Numbered from the stretch's first letter, positions 21,412 through 32,727 are shown. The stretch: DNA of 64,000 bases from Chrysopilus asiliformis (GCA_964034945.1 OZ035961.1:61492084-61556083); one strand, 5' to 3'. Made by a program: numbers and translations. The notes: generated from the letters alone by a model not told the origin.

Positions 21412-22033
21412 CTAATGTTGAAGAGTCGGTTTGAATAGCAATTTGACTTCGTATCGTCCGCTAGATAATCTTTTATGAGATTGCTCGAACTTTTTTTCAC
21501 ATTCTTCTTCTTCTCTTGTAAGTGTTTTTGATGTAGGAATTTCTTCAAGTTCCCAGAACCTTTCCAGATCCTTTTCAATTGTTGCTCTAGATATATTGCA
21601 CGATATCTCGTTTGTATTGCATGCTATGCCACCTGATACGACCCAGCCAAATTCAGTCTGTTGAGCTATAGGCATTTCTCTTCTTCCTTTGACTACTCCA
21701 TCCAGAATAATCATTGCGTAGACGTCAGCTCCCAAAATTAGATCGATGGGTCCTGGTTCGTAGAAGTTGGGGTCAGCTAATACTAGATGCTGTAGATGTG
21801 ACCATTTCTTTCTGATCGATTCGTCAGTCAGCATTTTGGTGAGCTTTTTTAATACCATTGCAGAAATTGTTATTTTGAAGCCACTTTGACAAGAATTCAA
21901 CGTGATTTTTACACTGCTTTTTGAAACTCCAGCTAACTCCATTAATTTTCGCGTGAATTTTGGTTCGAGGTGCTCTTAACTTCTGGGCTGCATCTTCTGT
22001 TATAAATGACGCTTGGGATCCTTGATCTATCAA
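21412..22033 (-). pseudogene. BEL/Pao aspartic protease region
   Basis: Processes the Gag-Pol polyprotein. 21824-22033 reads MIDQGSQASFITEDAAQKL, where the protease active site is normally (L)(L)DxGSQ. 21412-21942 continues in another frame with GPIDLILGADVYAMII and QQTEFGWVVSG, the conserved flap and C-terminal part in BEL/Pao. A frameshift near 21930 separates them, and another near 21430 separates this from RT. Confidence 0.8.
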
Positions 22034-22206
22034 TGCTCGTAGTAATATAGTATTCCCCTTTTGGGCTGTTACATTGATTAGGGCTGTGGCGAGTCATCTT
22101 TTGAATGCAGACTCTGAACTGGTACTGTGGAAGTTGAAGTAGTTGGGTGATTCAAGTTTTGTTGATTCTGTAGCACCTTGGATTATGCTACCGCCTTTTG
22201 ATACGC

Positions 22207-22850
22207 TTATTGTCTCTCATCTGAGTGCAATGATGTATGATGCTTTTTGCGACAGATTCGACATGTTTTAAAAGTTTTGCACTGTGCTAAGCTATGGTTA
22301 TAACTTAAACAATTGATACACAGTTTCTCTCGTTGAACTGTGTCCATCTTCTGTTTGATGTTCATGTTGTTGTATTTTTGGCAAAGGTAGATAGCATGGT
22401 CGCCCTTGCAAATAACACATGACAAAGTTTTTGTGGCAATGAAATTCCGGTAGTTCTGGTTTTTCATTAGTTTTCCTTGGTGATTTCGTTGATTCTCGTT
22501 AATAGTTTCCAGAGATTGAAACTTGGATTCTATGAACTCAAGGAGCGCTTTTAAAGTTTGCATTTCCTTGGGTTGCTGAATTTGCTCCTCATATTGCCGC
22601 CGAGAATCTGGATCCAGCTTCTGTGACAGAATGTACACTGGCTTCTTCCTATAGCGTTGTTCTTATGTATGACCTCTTTGAAGAGTTCTGCAAAGGATGG
22701 CCAATTTTTATAATTACCATCAAATGGCGTTAGGTTGAGTGGTGGTAATTTCATATTTTTGGCTGCTTGTTGATCCCCTTTATCTGCATGCAGATTGTCA
22801 TACCTTTCTTGAAGTTCTACCATCTTTTCTTGGTATTCGGTTTATAACTA
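22207..22850 (-). pseudogene. BEL/Pao gag with zinc knuckles
   Basis: Two overlapping minus-strand frames form one gag. 22551-22823 encodes LPPLNLTPFDGNYKNWPSFA, the BEL gag core (DUF1759-like). 22207-22638 encodes the capsid end and the nucleocapsid with CVICKGDHAIYLC, CINCLSYNHSLAQC and CRICRKKHHTSLH fingers. A frameshift near 22620 lies between. The frame stops at 22207, before the protease. Confidence 0.8.
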
Positions 22851-22859
22851 TGTATTGAT

Positions 22860-23112
22860 TGGAGCTGAGATATTTGTCATCGTACATGATAAGATCATCA
22901 TGATTTGCAGTAATTTTCCAGCATCTTGATTTTTTGCTGGAAATAGGCATTCAGAAAAATTCCACGGGGTTTCCGTAATTACCCCAATGAATCATATAAT
23001 TAAAAAGTGATTAGAGAAATTTGTTGATTAGGGGATAGTCAGTTCTTAAAGACGAAATTAGTTAATACCGAAATCAGTTCACACCGAAATCGTCAAAGCA
23101 ACAAGTTAAATT
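22860..23112. other. Unassigned 250-bp spacer
   Basis: Lies between the 5' side of the minus-strand BEL element and the Helentron-like element. It may hold the BEL leader and/or the 5' untranslated part of Transib. I see no LTR and no Transib-like CACTATG terminus in it. Confidence 0.4.
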
Positions 23113-23455
23113 AAACATAACAAAAGCTATAATTGCCAATCTGGCAATTATTGAAAACCCGTATGGTGATTTAAGTGAACGGCCCATTAACGAACTTAGC
23201 CTCGCATTTTACGAAAAACGAATCTGCGCAAAATTTCAAGTCTCTAGCTCAATCCGTGCGCCCGCAATCCGCGCCACAGACAGACAGACGGACAGACAGA
23301 CGGACGGACAGACAGACGGACATGCAAAATTCAATTTTTTTTGTCATTCTAAACACACTGGTGTAATTCATTTTTGTGTGTGATGACGGGATCTTGGCGT
23401 TACAAACGGTAAAGCAAAGTTAATATACCCTTTGGTTTCACCATACGGGTATAAA
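23113..23455 (-). mobile_element. Helentron-like short element with internal deletion (copy 6)
   Basis: Both ends are present, but about 240 bp following the CCCGTATGGTGATTTAAG block are missing: sequence jumps to CCCATTAACGAACTTAGCCT. It ends two bases before the Transib start codon, so it would separate that gene from its promoter. Confidence 0.85.
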
Positions 23456-23456
23456 A

Positions 23457-25427
23457 ATGGATCGAAATTCCGTGGAAATTACTTATCGTGAATTGTGTGA
23501 AGTTTTGTTTCAAGGTGAACAGAAAACTTTATGTGAATTTTCTCAGTCACTTTATGAAGAAATGGTGCGATTGTAAACGAACCAAATCTTATTTTTTGAA
23601 TAACCACCACGAATGGATGAAAAATGAAATAATTTTCGAATTTGGAGAATGCAGTTTTTTGGATGTGGCTGAGGATAGCGGTCGTGGCAGACCAGAAGTT
23701 AGCTTTGATCAATCTTCTGAAAGATCAAAGCGAAGAAAAGTTAAATCACTATCGGATTCATCTGAATATCCATTACTTGAAAAAGCTTATATTTATAACT
23801 TGCGATCACATCAGAAACATCAACAAGTAAAAATTGTGTCAGTTTTAACAGAAGCTAGTCCAAATCGAGTGGAACGAATGATTCAAAGCATAAAAACTCC
23901 CGAAGAAACTGATGAATGGACAGACGAATCAGCTTTGGCATTATTTTTGGATCTAGGGCTCTCAAGGAAAAAATATGACATAACTACGCAAGGCATTTAA
24001 AAAAAAAAAACCAGAAACTACCAAGTTACAAGAAGCTGAAAGCAGCAAAGCACAAGATACTTCCACAACCAATCCCAGTTGAAGAATCGGCAGCAAAAAT
24101 ATATCTTCAAAATTTGCTTGACAATACGACTAATAGGTTGTTACAAACATTTTCAAAAAAGGATGTAGATAGGTGGACTAATACCGAATTAAAGTTAATA
24201 TGTAAATGGGGATGCGATGGTTCGTCTGGCCAAAGTGTCTACAAACAAAAGATAAGTTCGAATGTCAGTGATGAGCACCTCTTTATGGCTTCGCTTGTAC
24301 CATTAAGACTACAAATAAAAGAAGATCTAAATGAGCCGGGAACATCTGTAATGTCAGAGCCTAAGGACTTGTGGAGAAATACCACTCCTTCGTCTAAAAA
24401 TTTCTGCAGGCCAATTTTATTTGAATATGCTAAGGAGACAAAAGAAAAAACGTTGGAAGTTGTAAACAGGATTAAGGATGAAATTAAGAACTTACAGTCT
24501 TTGGAGATATATTTGAATGAGAAGCTTTATAAAATATCCTACGAAATGGCTTTTACGATGCTAGATGGAAAGGTTGCTGCTACTGTAACAGATACAACCT
24601 CCTGTTCATCATGCATAATTTGCAAGGCCAAACCATCTCAACTGTCTGATTACAAAGAGGCAGGAACCATTGATGAACAAGCAGCTGAACTTGGAATATC
24701 TCCATTACATTCAAGAATTAGATTCATGGAACATATTTTACATTTAGCATATGACCTAGACTTCGGACCTGAAGGTGGTACAGTGAGACGGAATGAAGTC
24801 AACAAAACTAAGAGGGCGAACCAAAAACAGAGAATACAAAATGAATTTCGAGAAACACTTGGAATAATCGTTGATACCCCTAAGCAAGGATCTGGAAGCA
24901 CTAACGATGGAAATACGACAAGGCGATTTTTCGATAATCCAAAAATTACTGCTGATATTACTAAAGTGGACGAGACATTAATTCGACGATTGAAAGTTAT
25001 ATTATCGGTGCTTTCAAGCAAGCAGGCAATAAATCCAGATAAATTCGAATCATATGCCAAGTCCATAGCTGATTTGTATAATAGACATTACAATTGGAGA
25101 AATATGTCTGCAACAATGCATAAAGTGCTTTTCCATGGCAAGCTGATAATTGAAAAAAGCATTTTACCACTTGGGGAGCTTTCAGAAGAAGCTCAGGAAT
25201 CGAAAAATAAAGACTACAGACATTTTAGACTAACCAACACTAGAAAAAACGATAGAATCAACCAAAATGAAGATTTGATGAATATATTACTTCTATCATC
25301 AGATCCATTTTTGACTTCTCTGCGTTGTAAATGGACAAATGCAAAAGATGAATTGGATGACGAGGAAGATCAAGAAATCCTACAATTGTTAAAATTCGAC
25401 GTAGATGAAGACATTATTAGAATGTAA
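23457..25427 (+). pseudogene. Transib transposase (RAG1-like), nearly complete, frameshifted
   Basis: DDE transposase of the Transib superfamily, the group from which the vertebrate RAG1 recombinase core is thought to descend. The start ATG is 23457 (MDRNSVEITYRELCEVLFQG). That frame stops at 23577, and the N-terminal domain continues to 24000 in another frame (TKSYFLNNHHEWMKNEI, ESALALFLDLGLSRKKY). A slip in an A-run near 24000 leads to the catalytic frame (about 24018-25427): KWGCDGSSGQS (first D at 24216), SLVPLRL, RPILFEYAKET, MLDGKV (second D at 24564), SSCIICKAKP, GSTNDGNTTRRFF, HKVLFHGKLII, and LSEEAQESKNKDYR with the catalytic Glu block at 25185-25199. Total ~650 residues, the family's usual size. 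Two frameshifts inactivate this copy. Confidence 0.88.
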
Positions 25428-25912
25428 TTTTTCCTCAACTTAATGTAATTTCAGCCATGTATATTTGTATCAAATTGTATTAAAAGAATTGTATTAAAAC
25501 AAAGTTATGTCTTTAAAAATGCCATATTTTTTATAACATTTAAAAAACAACTTTAAAACAAAACCAAAAAAATATTACAACAACAAATATTACAGTTTTG
25601 ATTATTTCATCATATAGGGTATTAAAGTTACTCCTACTCGATTTTCATGTACTGACGATATATGTAAAACGGCATTCTAAATATTTTCGTCATTAATGAT
25701 TTTTTCTGTACGACCAACCGTTCTCGAGATTTTGGTAATTTTTGATTTCAAATGCAGATGGGTGGAGAGGGAGAGAGGTGGGGGTGGTCAAATTGTGAGG
25801 AAATAAAGCTTGGATCTTTACATAGCCAACAAAAAAAACCACATTCAAAAATATTGAGCCGTTCAAAAGTTATGGATTTTTGGCCGCCGAAAGGCACTTT
25901 GGCCCCATAGTG
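25428..25912 (+). mobile_element. Transib 3' non-coding region and right terminus
   Basis: AT-rich 3' UTR ending GGCCCCATAGTG at 25901-25912. Read inward this is CACTATGGGGCC; Transib termini start CAC(A/T)(A/G)TG, resembling the RSS heptamer. The next five bases, TGGCG, are a candidate GC-rich 5-bp target duplication, but no left terminus is present to confirm it. Confidence 0.6.
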
Positions 25913-25930
25913 TGGCGGTGGTTTTAATTA

Positions 25931-26490
25931 TAGACCAAGCCGATGAATGGCAATCCGTCAAGGTACTCTTGGATTCTGCGTCACAGCTAAGTGTTATTAA
26001 CGAAGATATAATAAATAAGCTACATCTCAGAAAATTTTACGCGGAAATGAGTATTGGAGGAATCGGAAATACAAATACCAAAGTTTAATATATAACAAAT
26101 ATCACAGTTCGTTCTGGAATCAGTGACTTCGAAACTAGCATAAATTTGTGGGTACTGCCTAGAATCGCCGATATGTAACCAGAGGTAAACGTTCATTTGG
26201 CAAGTTGGAAAATGCCATCTAATATATCGTTGGCAGACCCGTTTTTATAGGGCAGAAAGAATTGATTTGTTACTCGGTGCAGATTTGGTCTTCGACATTT
26301 TGCCAGTTGGGTAGATCCGAATCGGAGACGGCTTGCCCACACTTCAAAAAAACCAGTTTTGCTTGTGTGGTATCAGGTTGTATCGAGGCGCAAACTACAA
26401 ATAAAAGAAGTTGAATTCCGTCGTGGAAATTACGAGAACATCAATCCGTCGAAAGTACTATGGACGGAAGAGCAAATTTCGTGCGAAAAC
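25931..26490 (+). pseudogene. Second BEL/Pao element, protease region, degraded
   Basis: Plus-strand frame pieces match a BEL/Pao protease and following region: VLLDSASQLSVINEDIINKL, then GISDFETSINLWVLPRI, HLASWKMPSNISLADP, and the CVVSGCIEAQTTNKRS flap end. It carries stops (for example near 26086, 26177 and 26411) and frameshifts. The Transib element ends just upstream, apparently inserted into this copy. It is a different, more decayed copy than the one at 16.4-22.9 kb and in the opposite orientation. Confidence 0.7.
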
Positions 26491-26817
26491 GAAGCTTCGG
26501 AGATGACTCTTACCCTTGGAGCACAATGAACGCAACCAAGCCGCAACTAAGGACGCTTCGAACTGTCACGCAACGCAGTTCAGAACCGGTTGAGCACAAT
26601 AGAAGCGTCGTCTGTTGCGTTGTGAGACAAACACAGAAAAATTAAAAGTGAACTAAAATAGAAAAATATATAAAAAAGGGATAATTTTGAAGCGATAATT
26701 TGCTTTGTTGGTCTTTATCTTTGTTATTTGTATGTTATTACACTTAGGCTATCAATTTTTCCTCGAACGACATTTCCCCAACCTCACTTTATGAACTATC
26801 AACGCAGACTTGTTGCG
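26491..26817. other. Unassigned stretch within the decayed BEL/Pao copy
   Basis: No convincing frame or terminal structure. It may be the degraded segment between protease and RT. Confidence 0.3.
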
Positions 26818-27748
26818 TAATGCGGCCCCTAGACGTACAATATTATTGTGCAATATATTGTACAATATTATTGACATGCCTCTAAACGATGCAATGTTAT
26901 TGCACAATAAATCATTTTACGTTTGATTCGTGAGCAGTCAACATGTCTCTAAATGACATTGAAGCTAGTTGTGTAGCCATCACATTCCACAGAGCCGGCA
27001 ACGCACGGCACACTTCGATCACTTCGAGGATAAAAGTACGATCTTCTTTTGTTTTCTTCGCCATTATTAGGTGTACTCTCAGCGATATTTCATACGATAC
27101 TGTGCCAATATTGTGCACTATCGCCCTCAGACTATACAATAAAATTTTATTGTGCAATAAAAATCAAACCGATTTTGATTTCTTCAATATATTGCACAAC
27201 CGTTCAATATTACCCCTAGATGGTCAATATATTGCACAATATTGAAATATTGCTCAATAATATTGTACATCTAGGGGTCACATTAAAGTTCAAAGTTTGG
27301 CAACTTTTGCGTCGATGGTTGCATCCAATGCGTTCACTGTGCTCACTCAAAAGCATTTCTGTGAACAAAAATCGTAAGTGACATTTGGATGCGTGATGGT
27401 TGCGGGGTGATGGTTGCGGGTTAATTTGCTATTATTGTGCAATATATTGTACAACATTATTGACATGCCCCTAGACGATGCAATGTTATTGTACAATAAA
27501 TCATTTTACGTTTGATTCGTGAGCAGTCAACATGTCTCTAAATGACATTGAAGCTAGTTATGAACTTCAAAAAAAAAAGAGTTTTAAAAAAAGCGCAGAT
27601 GGATGAAGGAGTGGTTAAAAAAAGAACACCCATGTAAATTTGTTTTACATTTGCACAACCGTTTGATATTACTCCTAGACGGTCAATATATTGCACAATA
27701 TTGAAATATTGCACAATAATATTGTACGTCTAGGGGCCACATTAGACA
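26818..27748. mobile_element. Composite TIR element (TAATGTGGCCCCTAGACG ends)
   Basis: TAATGCGGCCCCTAGACG at the left matches, inverted, the right end at ~27731-27748. The ends continue as TACAATATTATTGTGCAAT. An internal end at ~27240-27285 and an internal restart near 27430 show two partial copies in a row. The left copy encodes on the minus strand (26912-27157) a fragment with DRTFILEVIEVCRALPALWN, which looks like the start of a MADF (Myb/SANT-like) domain, as found with PIF/Harbinger transposons. The superfamily is inferred; the target duplication is unclear. Confidence 0.6.
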
Positions 27749-27984
27749 ATATCAAACCAATGATGCATACATTGGCATACTGATGCATACTGATGGCTGG
27801 TCCTGTAGTTTAAAACTATTTGTTTTCTATAACGTTGAGGTATCGATTTCACAAATGCGCAGACAGCTCGAAGTTGTATTGTCAAGTTCTTGTGCATGAA
27901 CGAGATACAAATTTTAAGTGAATTTCATGGCGAGAAAATCCAGTTCATGAATTTCTGATCTTTCGTTTAAAAACAATTACTTAT
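27749..27984. other. Unassigned 236-bp stretch
   Basis: No frame, repeat end or RNA gene seen. It lies between the TIR element and the BEL RT remnant. Confidence 0.3.
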
Positions 27985-28330
27985 GGTACTGTCACCGTAC
28001 CATATTTGGCAGCATAAACATACGTACCCTCCCTCATGATTTTAAAGTAATTAAAGAAGCATTTTACGTGGATGGCTTAATAACAAGTGCCAACTCGTTA
28101 GAAGAATTGATAAAAAACCGATCACATTCAGATCTTACGAAGTATTATCGTCGAACAAGATGTCAAAAAGCATCATATTATTGGAGTTGGCGCGTATCTT
28201 CGACCCACTGGGGCTTACAAACCCAATTATTGTGACAAAAGTTTGATGCTAGAAATGTGGAAAGATAAATTGCACTGGAATGAATCGTTACCCCAACACT
28301 CGGATTGGGATACGTTCAGGACATAGCTTA
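27985..28330 (+). pseudogene. Second BEL/Pao element, reverse transcriptase remnant
   Basis: Reads YGTVTVPYLAA and, 45 bases on, AFYVDGLITSANSLEELIK, the BEL catalytic box with YVDG in place of YVDD, then a decayed connection domain with several frame changes. It is a continuation of the plus-strand copy at 25931. Non-functional. Confidence 0.65.
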
Positions 28331-28859
28331 AGCGGCTAAAAAGTTTTGAAATCCTCAGATTTGTTTTAATTGTCTGCGACGTTTCGCGGATCGAGCTACG
28401 AAAAAGTTACCTCAATTTTTCTTTTTTTGCGTAAATAATGCCCTTTAGGCGAAGGAGATCAAAGCTGAAATTTAAGCATTTCTGACCTCTTAACGGCAAA
28501 CCATATTAAAAACTTAAGAACGATAGCTTGAAAATTTAAATTTCATCGCCATCATAAAACTACTTTATTTTTACTATAACGTCCACCTCTTCTCCGAAAA
28601 ATCATTATTTTAGATTTAGGAAGATTTATTTTTAAATTCCACATTCTACAGCAATTCGCCAAACTGTTTATCATTAATTGCAGACATTTTCTTTATAATT
28701 ACTTTAATCTCGACTTTATTGCTGACACTCAACTTTAAAATTGAATTTAATGGAGCCGTGGAATTCGTAATAACTTCTGACGTTTGGAAGGTTGTTTTTA
28801 ATTACAATGCAAATCAGATTCTATGAAATTTAGGTTATTCCCGAATCGGCTAATCTATA
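28331..28859. other. Unassigned 530-bp AT-rich stretch
   Basis: Possibly further decayed BEL sequence at its start. No coding frame, repeat end or RNA gene seen. Confidence 0.35.
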
Positions 28860-29094
28860 TCTATATATTTAAAAGGCAAAGCGATTTTGTATGGATTTCT
28901 TTCGACAGAGCTCCTGGAGTTCCTATTGAACCGATTTTGATGATTTTTTTTTTTAAATGAAAGCTCTATAGCTGTAGATATGTCCGTTTTACTTTTTTCC
29001 CCATTTTTAATAATACTTTATTAGTAATTTGCCTTTCAAAATTATAAATATGCCGCTAACTAAGTCTTCAATGTTAAAACAACATTTCGTACTG

Positions 29095-29170
29095 TTCGAT
29101 TAGTGCAGTGAGTTAGAAGTTGGACTACCATGCGCCAGGCCCGGGTTCAATTCTTATCGATGACAAATTC
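29095..29170 (+). repeat. tRNA-like cassette 1 in Helitron
   Basis: ACTACCATGCGCCAGGCCCG is followed by a B-box-like GGTTCAATTC and a GATGACAAATTC end. It resembles the 3' two thirds of a tRNA gene without full pairing. Related cassettes lie at 29270-29325, 29945-29995, 32728-32812, 32905-32962 and 34615-34668. Confidence 0.5.
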
Positions 29171-29269
29171 TTTTTTTTTTTCTTTTCAAATTTTTTTTTT
29201 GATTTTTTTACTTTTATTAATATATTATTAGTTAATTTATCTTTAAGTTTACATTTTTACTACTGAATA

Positions 29270-29325
29270 AGTGTTAGACTACAATGCGCCAGATGTGCGG
29301 GTTCGATTCCGAGTGGTGACAAAAT
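29270..29325 (+). repeat. tRNA-like cassette 2 in Helitron
   Basis: GTTAGACTACAATGCGCCAG is followed by GGTTCGATTCC (a perfect RNA polymerase III B-box pattern) and GAGTGGTGAC. Not a functional tRNA by eye. Confidence 0.5.
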
Positions 29326-29944
29326 GTTTTTTTTTAAATTTTTTTTTTGACCTTAAATTACTTATTTTATTTATATTATACTTCTTTAGGCGCGTTGGGT
29401 GATTTTTGGATGGGTAAAATCTCATGAGTTCGCGTCACCGACATGCTTATTTAACAGCTTAAGAATGCTGTGATTCGCTTTCATTTGATTTTTTTATACA
29501 GAAAAAATTGATTTTTTTTGGTGGACAGTACATAGCAAAATAAAATTAGCGAGGAAATTTCTGAACAGCACGTGACTTTGTTACACAACAAAAAATCTAT
29601 TTTTTTTGGAAAATTTCATACGACAAAATAAAATGAGACAGAAAATTTCTGAACAGCGCGTGACTTTGTTATACAACAAAAAATTAAATATCTAGCCATT
29701 TTTTGTATAAGAATATCATGTGCTGCTCAGGAATTCAAACCTTAGTATACATAATTGACTTTTATTTAAAATTTACTGTTTATTAGCATATATTTTCGAA
29801 ATTTCAGGTTGAAAAATATATAGGTACATGACAAAATTACCTTACATATATTATTGTTTTCACTTCTGTTGGCAGTCCCCAATGACTGCCTGTTTTTTTA
29901 TTACTTAATTTATCTTTAAAATTTATATTCTTACTACTGAATAA

Positions 29945-29995
29945 GTGTAAACTACATCGCGCCAGGTACGGGTTCAATTCTGAGCGGTGGCAAAA
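29945..29995 (+). repeat. tRNA-like cassette 3 in Helitron
   Basis: AACTACATCGCGCCAGGTAC followed by GGGTTCAATTCTGAGCGGTG. The same cassette recurs at 34615-34668. Confidence 0.45.
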
Positions 29996-30000
29996 TATTT

Positions 30001-30578
30001 TTTATACCCGTATGGTATATATACCAAAGGGTATACTAACTTTGCCTTACCGTTTGTAACGCCAAGATTCCGTCACCACACACAAAAATGAATTACACCA
30101 GTGTGTTAGGAATGACAAAAGATTTTGATTTCCGCATGTCCGTCCGTCTGTCCGTCCGTCTGTCCGTCCGTCTGTCCGTCCGTCCGTCCGTCTGTGGCGC
30201 GGATTGCGGGCGCACGGATTGAGCTAGAGACTTGAAAGTTTGCACAGATCCGTTTTTCGTAAAATGCGAGGCTAAGTTCGTTAATGGGCAAAAATGGACC
30301 ATTAGGGGGGGTACGCCCCATACGAACGAAAACGTTTTTTGCGAATGTCTCAAAAACGGTACATTTTATCAAAAAAGTGCAAGAACAAAAGTTGTTTAGG
30401 ACATGATTCTACATTAAAGTTCCATACATCAAAATCCAATTGGAACAAGTTTTAAAAAAATCTTATTGGAAAGTTTGACTTCAAAGTGGAATTTTGATAC
30501 AACTGTTTGCCGTTCACTTAAATCACCATACGGGTTTTCAATAATTGCCAGATTGGCAATTATAGCGTTTGTTATGTT
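30001..30578 (+). mobile_element. Helentron-like short element, complete (copy 7)
   Basis: Opposite orientation to copies 3-6: TATACCCGTATGGTATATAT at the left, (GTCY)n at 30138-30194, and the palindrome plus GTTATGTTT at the right. It lies inside the Helitron compound. Confidence 0.85.
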
Positions 30579-30663
30579 TTTTTGTTGGAATTGAGTTTTT
30601 TAAACGTAAAATTAAAAATATCTGTTACGCATCGTCTTTTATTGGAAAAAGTGAAAACCATCT

Positions 30664-31036
30664 TCTCTATATATAAAATCATTTAACCTGACGCTAGCCC
30701 AAACCCCTGAAGATAGACTTGAAACTTTCACAATATGTCCCAACCATCGCGTAGGCGCTCACTAAGGCGAGATTTTTCGAAATTTTACCGCTAAGGGGGT
30801 GAACGGGAGGTAAAGGGGATTTGGGTGTTTTTAAACCGTGATTTTCGCCATGAATCATGCTCAATAGCAGGCTGAAAAGTACCACTCGGGGATTTTTGGG
30901 GTCGTTGATCACCAATCCGATGTTAGATTTTCAAAATTCAAAACGGAAGGTCCTGTAAGGATAATGCAAATATCCTTTTTCCCATTTTTCCGGGAAAAAA
31001 TGTCATTAGGGGGTTTTCGGGGTCGCTGATCACGAA
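30664..31036 (+). mobile_element. Helitron fragment sharing the AAGGATA repeat
   Basis: Starts CTCTATATATAAAATCATTT, a Helitron-style 5' end. It ends with two partial units of the GGTCCTGTAAGGATAA repeat known from 17.7 kb. A sister copy lies at 34720-35010. No 3' CTAG terminus seen. Confidence 0.55.
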
Positions 31037-31039
31037 CCT

Positions 31040-31125
31040 ATATATTTAAAAAGCAAAGCGATTTTGTTTGGATTTCTTTCCGCAGAGCTCCAGCTGCTCC
31101 GATTTTGATGATCCTTATTTTAAAA
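31040..31125 (+). mobile_element. Helitron 5'-end fragment
   Basis: ATATATTTAAAAAGCAAAGCG and the following CAGAGCTCC repeat the 5' end found at 28860 and 32505. It stops at the Helentron-like element. Confidence 0.5.
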
Positions 31126-31605
31126 CATGAAAACCCGTATGGTGATATTCGTATCTCAATTCGAACAGTTGTACCAAAATTCCACTTTGAAGTCAAACTT
31201 TCCAATAAGATTTTTTAAAATTTATTCCAATGGGATTTAGATATATGTGAGTTTTATGTAGAATCATATCCTATATAACTTTTGTTTCCTGCACTTTTTC
31301 GATAAGATGCACCGTTTTTGAGATATTCGCAAAAAAACTTTTTCGTTCGTATGGGGGGTACCCCCGCTAAGGGTCCATTTTGCCCATAAACGAACTTAGC
31401 CTTGCATTTTACGAAAAACCAATCTGCGCAAAATTTCAAGTCTCTAGCTCAATCCGTGCGCCCGCAATCCGCGCCACAGACGGACGGACGGACGGACGAA
31501 AACATACTGGTGTAATTCATTTTTCTGTGTGATGACGGGATCTTGGCGTTACAAACGGTAAGGCAAATCTAATATACCCTTTGGTTTCACCATATGGATA
31601 TAAAA
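31126..31605 (-). mobile_element. Helentron-like short element, 3'-truncated (copy 8)
   Basis: Lacks the palindrome/GTTATGTTT end; begins at GAAAACCCGTATGGTGATAT. The microsatellite is reduced to (GACG)n at 31481-31498. Ends CACCATATGGATATAAAA. Confidence 0.8.
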
Positions 31606-32037
31606 ACAGTATTTTTTGCAGTATAAATTTTATTCAATGAAAATTTGTGTTTTTGCTCTTGATTTCGACATTTTTATTCTTTTAAAATTAACAATGGAAA
31701 GCAAAATCAAAGTAACGCGTTCTGAAGAAGGATGAATAATGACAAGACAGTAATCGATGGGGAAAGGAAGAAGCGAATATATATGACATGTTACTTCGCT
31801 GTTCGTCAATACTTCGCTGTTCGTCGTTTGAATGTATTTACACTTGCCATGTGTTGCCACTGTTTTGTGTTGCCACTGACGTTTTGCATTGCTATTAATA
31901 AATTTGAATTCCGAAACGTTAAAGAATTAAAGTTTTCTGAGTATTTAAATACAGTATTTTGGGGAAAAAAGCAGTAATGCAGTATTGGAGTCTGAAAAAC
32001 AATATAATACTGCGAAAAACAGTATAGATACCATCGT
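31606..32037. mobile_element. ACGATGGTATC TIR element, left-truncated (copy 1)
   Basis: Matches 43954-44453 from AAATTTTATTCAATGAAAAT to the terminus GATACCATCGT followed by TA. The left end is lost at the Helentron-like element. It carries the same short non-conserved frame as the other copies. Confidence 0.75.
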
Positions 32038-32039
32038 TA

Positions 32040-32500
32040 TGTATAGCCCTCACCTGCTATCTTCTGCAATTATAAAGGGATTTGGTGCTTCAATGTATGA
32101 CATGAATTAAAAAGAATAACATTTCCCACAATATTGTCTTTCCCCGTGTGGATAACCACCTTTTACCGTTATTGAATATATTGTAAGTAAACAGTACGAT
32201 TTTGTAATACACCGTTGAGTCACAAAGAAAAATGTCTCTAAAAAAATTTCCCTTTTTCGAGTTAACTATATGCATTTGACTCGAGGCCGAAGGCCGAGTA
32301 AAGAGGAAGGCGAGAGCTGAAATATATTTAAATAATTTTACGTAACATCTCCATACATAAAATTCCAACAATTCAAGCGTGAGGGGCGAGGCCGAAGGCC
32401 GAGTAGTTGTGGAGGCCGTAGGCCGACGGTGGCAGGGAGGCCGAAGGCCGACCTGCGGAAGGGGGATGAACCGCGAAGCGGTTCGGGGCGCAGCCCCTAG
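32040..32500 (+). mobile_element. Helitron 3' end with GGCCGAAGGCC repeats (copy 1)
   Basis: Starts after the TIR element with TAGCCCTCACCTGCTATCTT. It contains repeated GAGGCCGAAGGCCGAG blocks, the stem-loop GAACCGCGAAGCGGTTC and GGGGCGCAGCCCC, and ends CTAG before a T. Hairpin plus CTAG is the Helitron 3' signature. Copies at 45365-45818 and 48446-48881. Confidence 0.8.
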
Positions 32501-32727
32501 TATGTATTTAAAAGGCAAAGCGATTTTGTATGGATTTCTTTCGACAGAGCTCCTGGAGTTCCTATTGAACCGATTTTGATGATTTTTTTTTTAAATGAAA
32601 GCTCTATAGCTGTAGATATGTCCGTTTTACTTTTTTCCCCATTTTTAATAATACTTTATTAGTAATTTGCCTTTCAAAATTATAAATATGCCGCTAACTA
32701 AGTCTTCAATGTTAAAACGACATTTCG

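Larger units (their letters stand above)
28860..32500 (+). mobile_element. Helitron compound with nested insertions
   Basis: Starts TCTATATATTTAAAAGGCAAA after an A and can be followed to a Helitron 3' end at 32500: hairpin GAACCGCGAAGCGGTTC, GGGGCGCAGCCCC, then CTAG and a T. Inside lie tRNA-like cassettes, tandem AT-rich repeats, two Helentron-like elements (30001-30578, 31126-31605), a fragment of another Helitron (30664-31036) and part of a TIR element (31606-32037). Whether the 5' and 3' ends belong to one original element is an inference, since the middle is all insertions. Confidence 0.55.

Noticed and set aside
31732..31977. An 81-codon frame found in three places (also 44.2 and 48.1 kb)
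   Set aside because: It lies inside the ACGATGGTATC element copies and carries indels between copies; no sign of selection.
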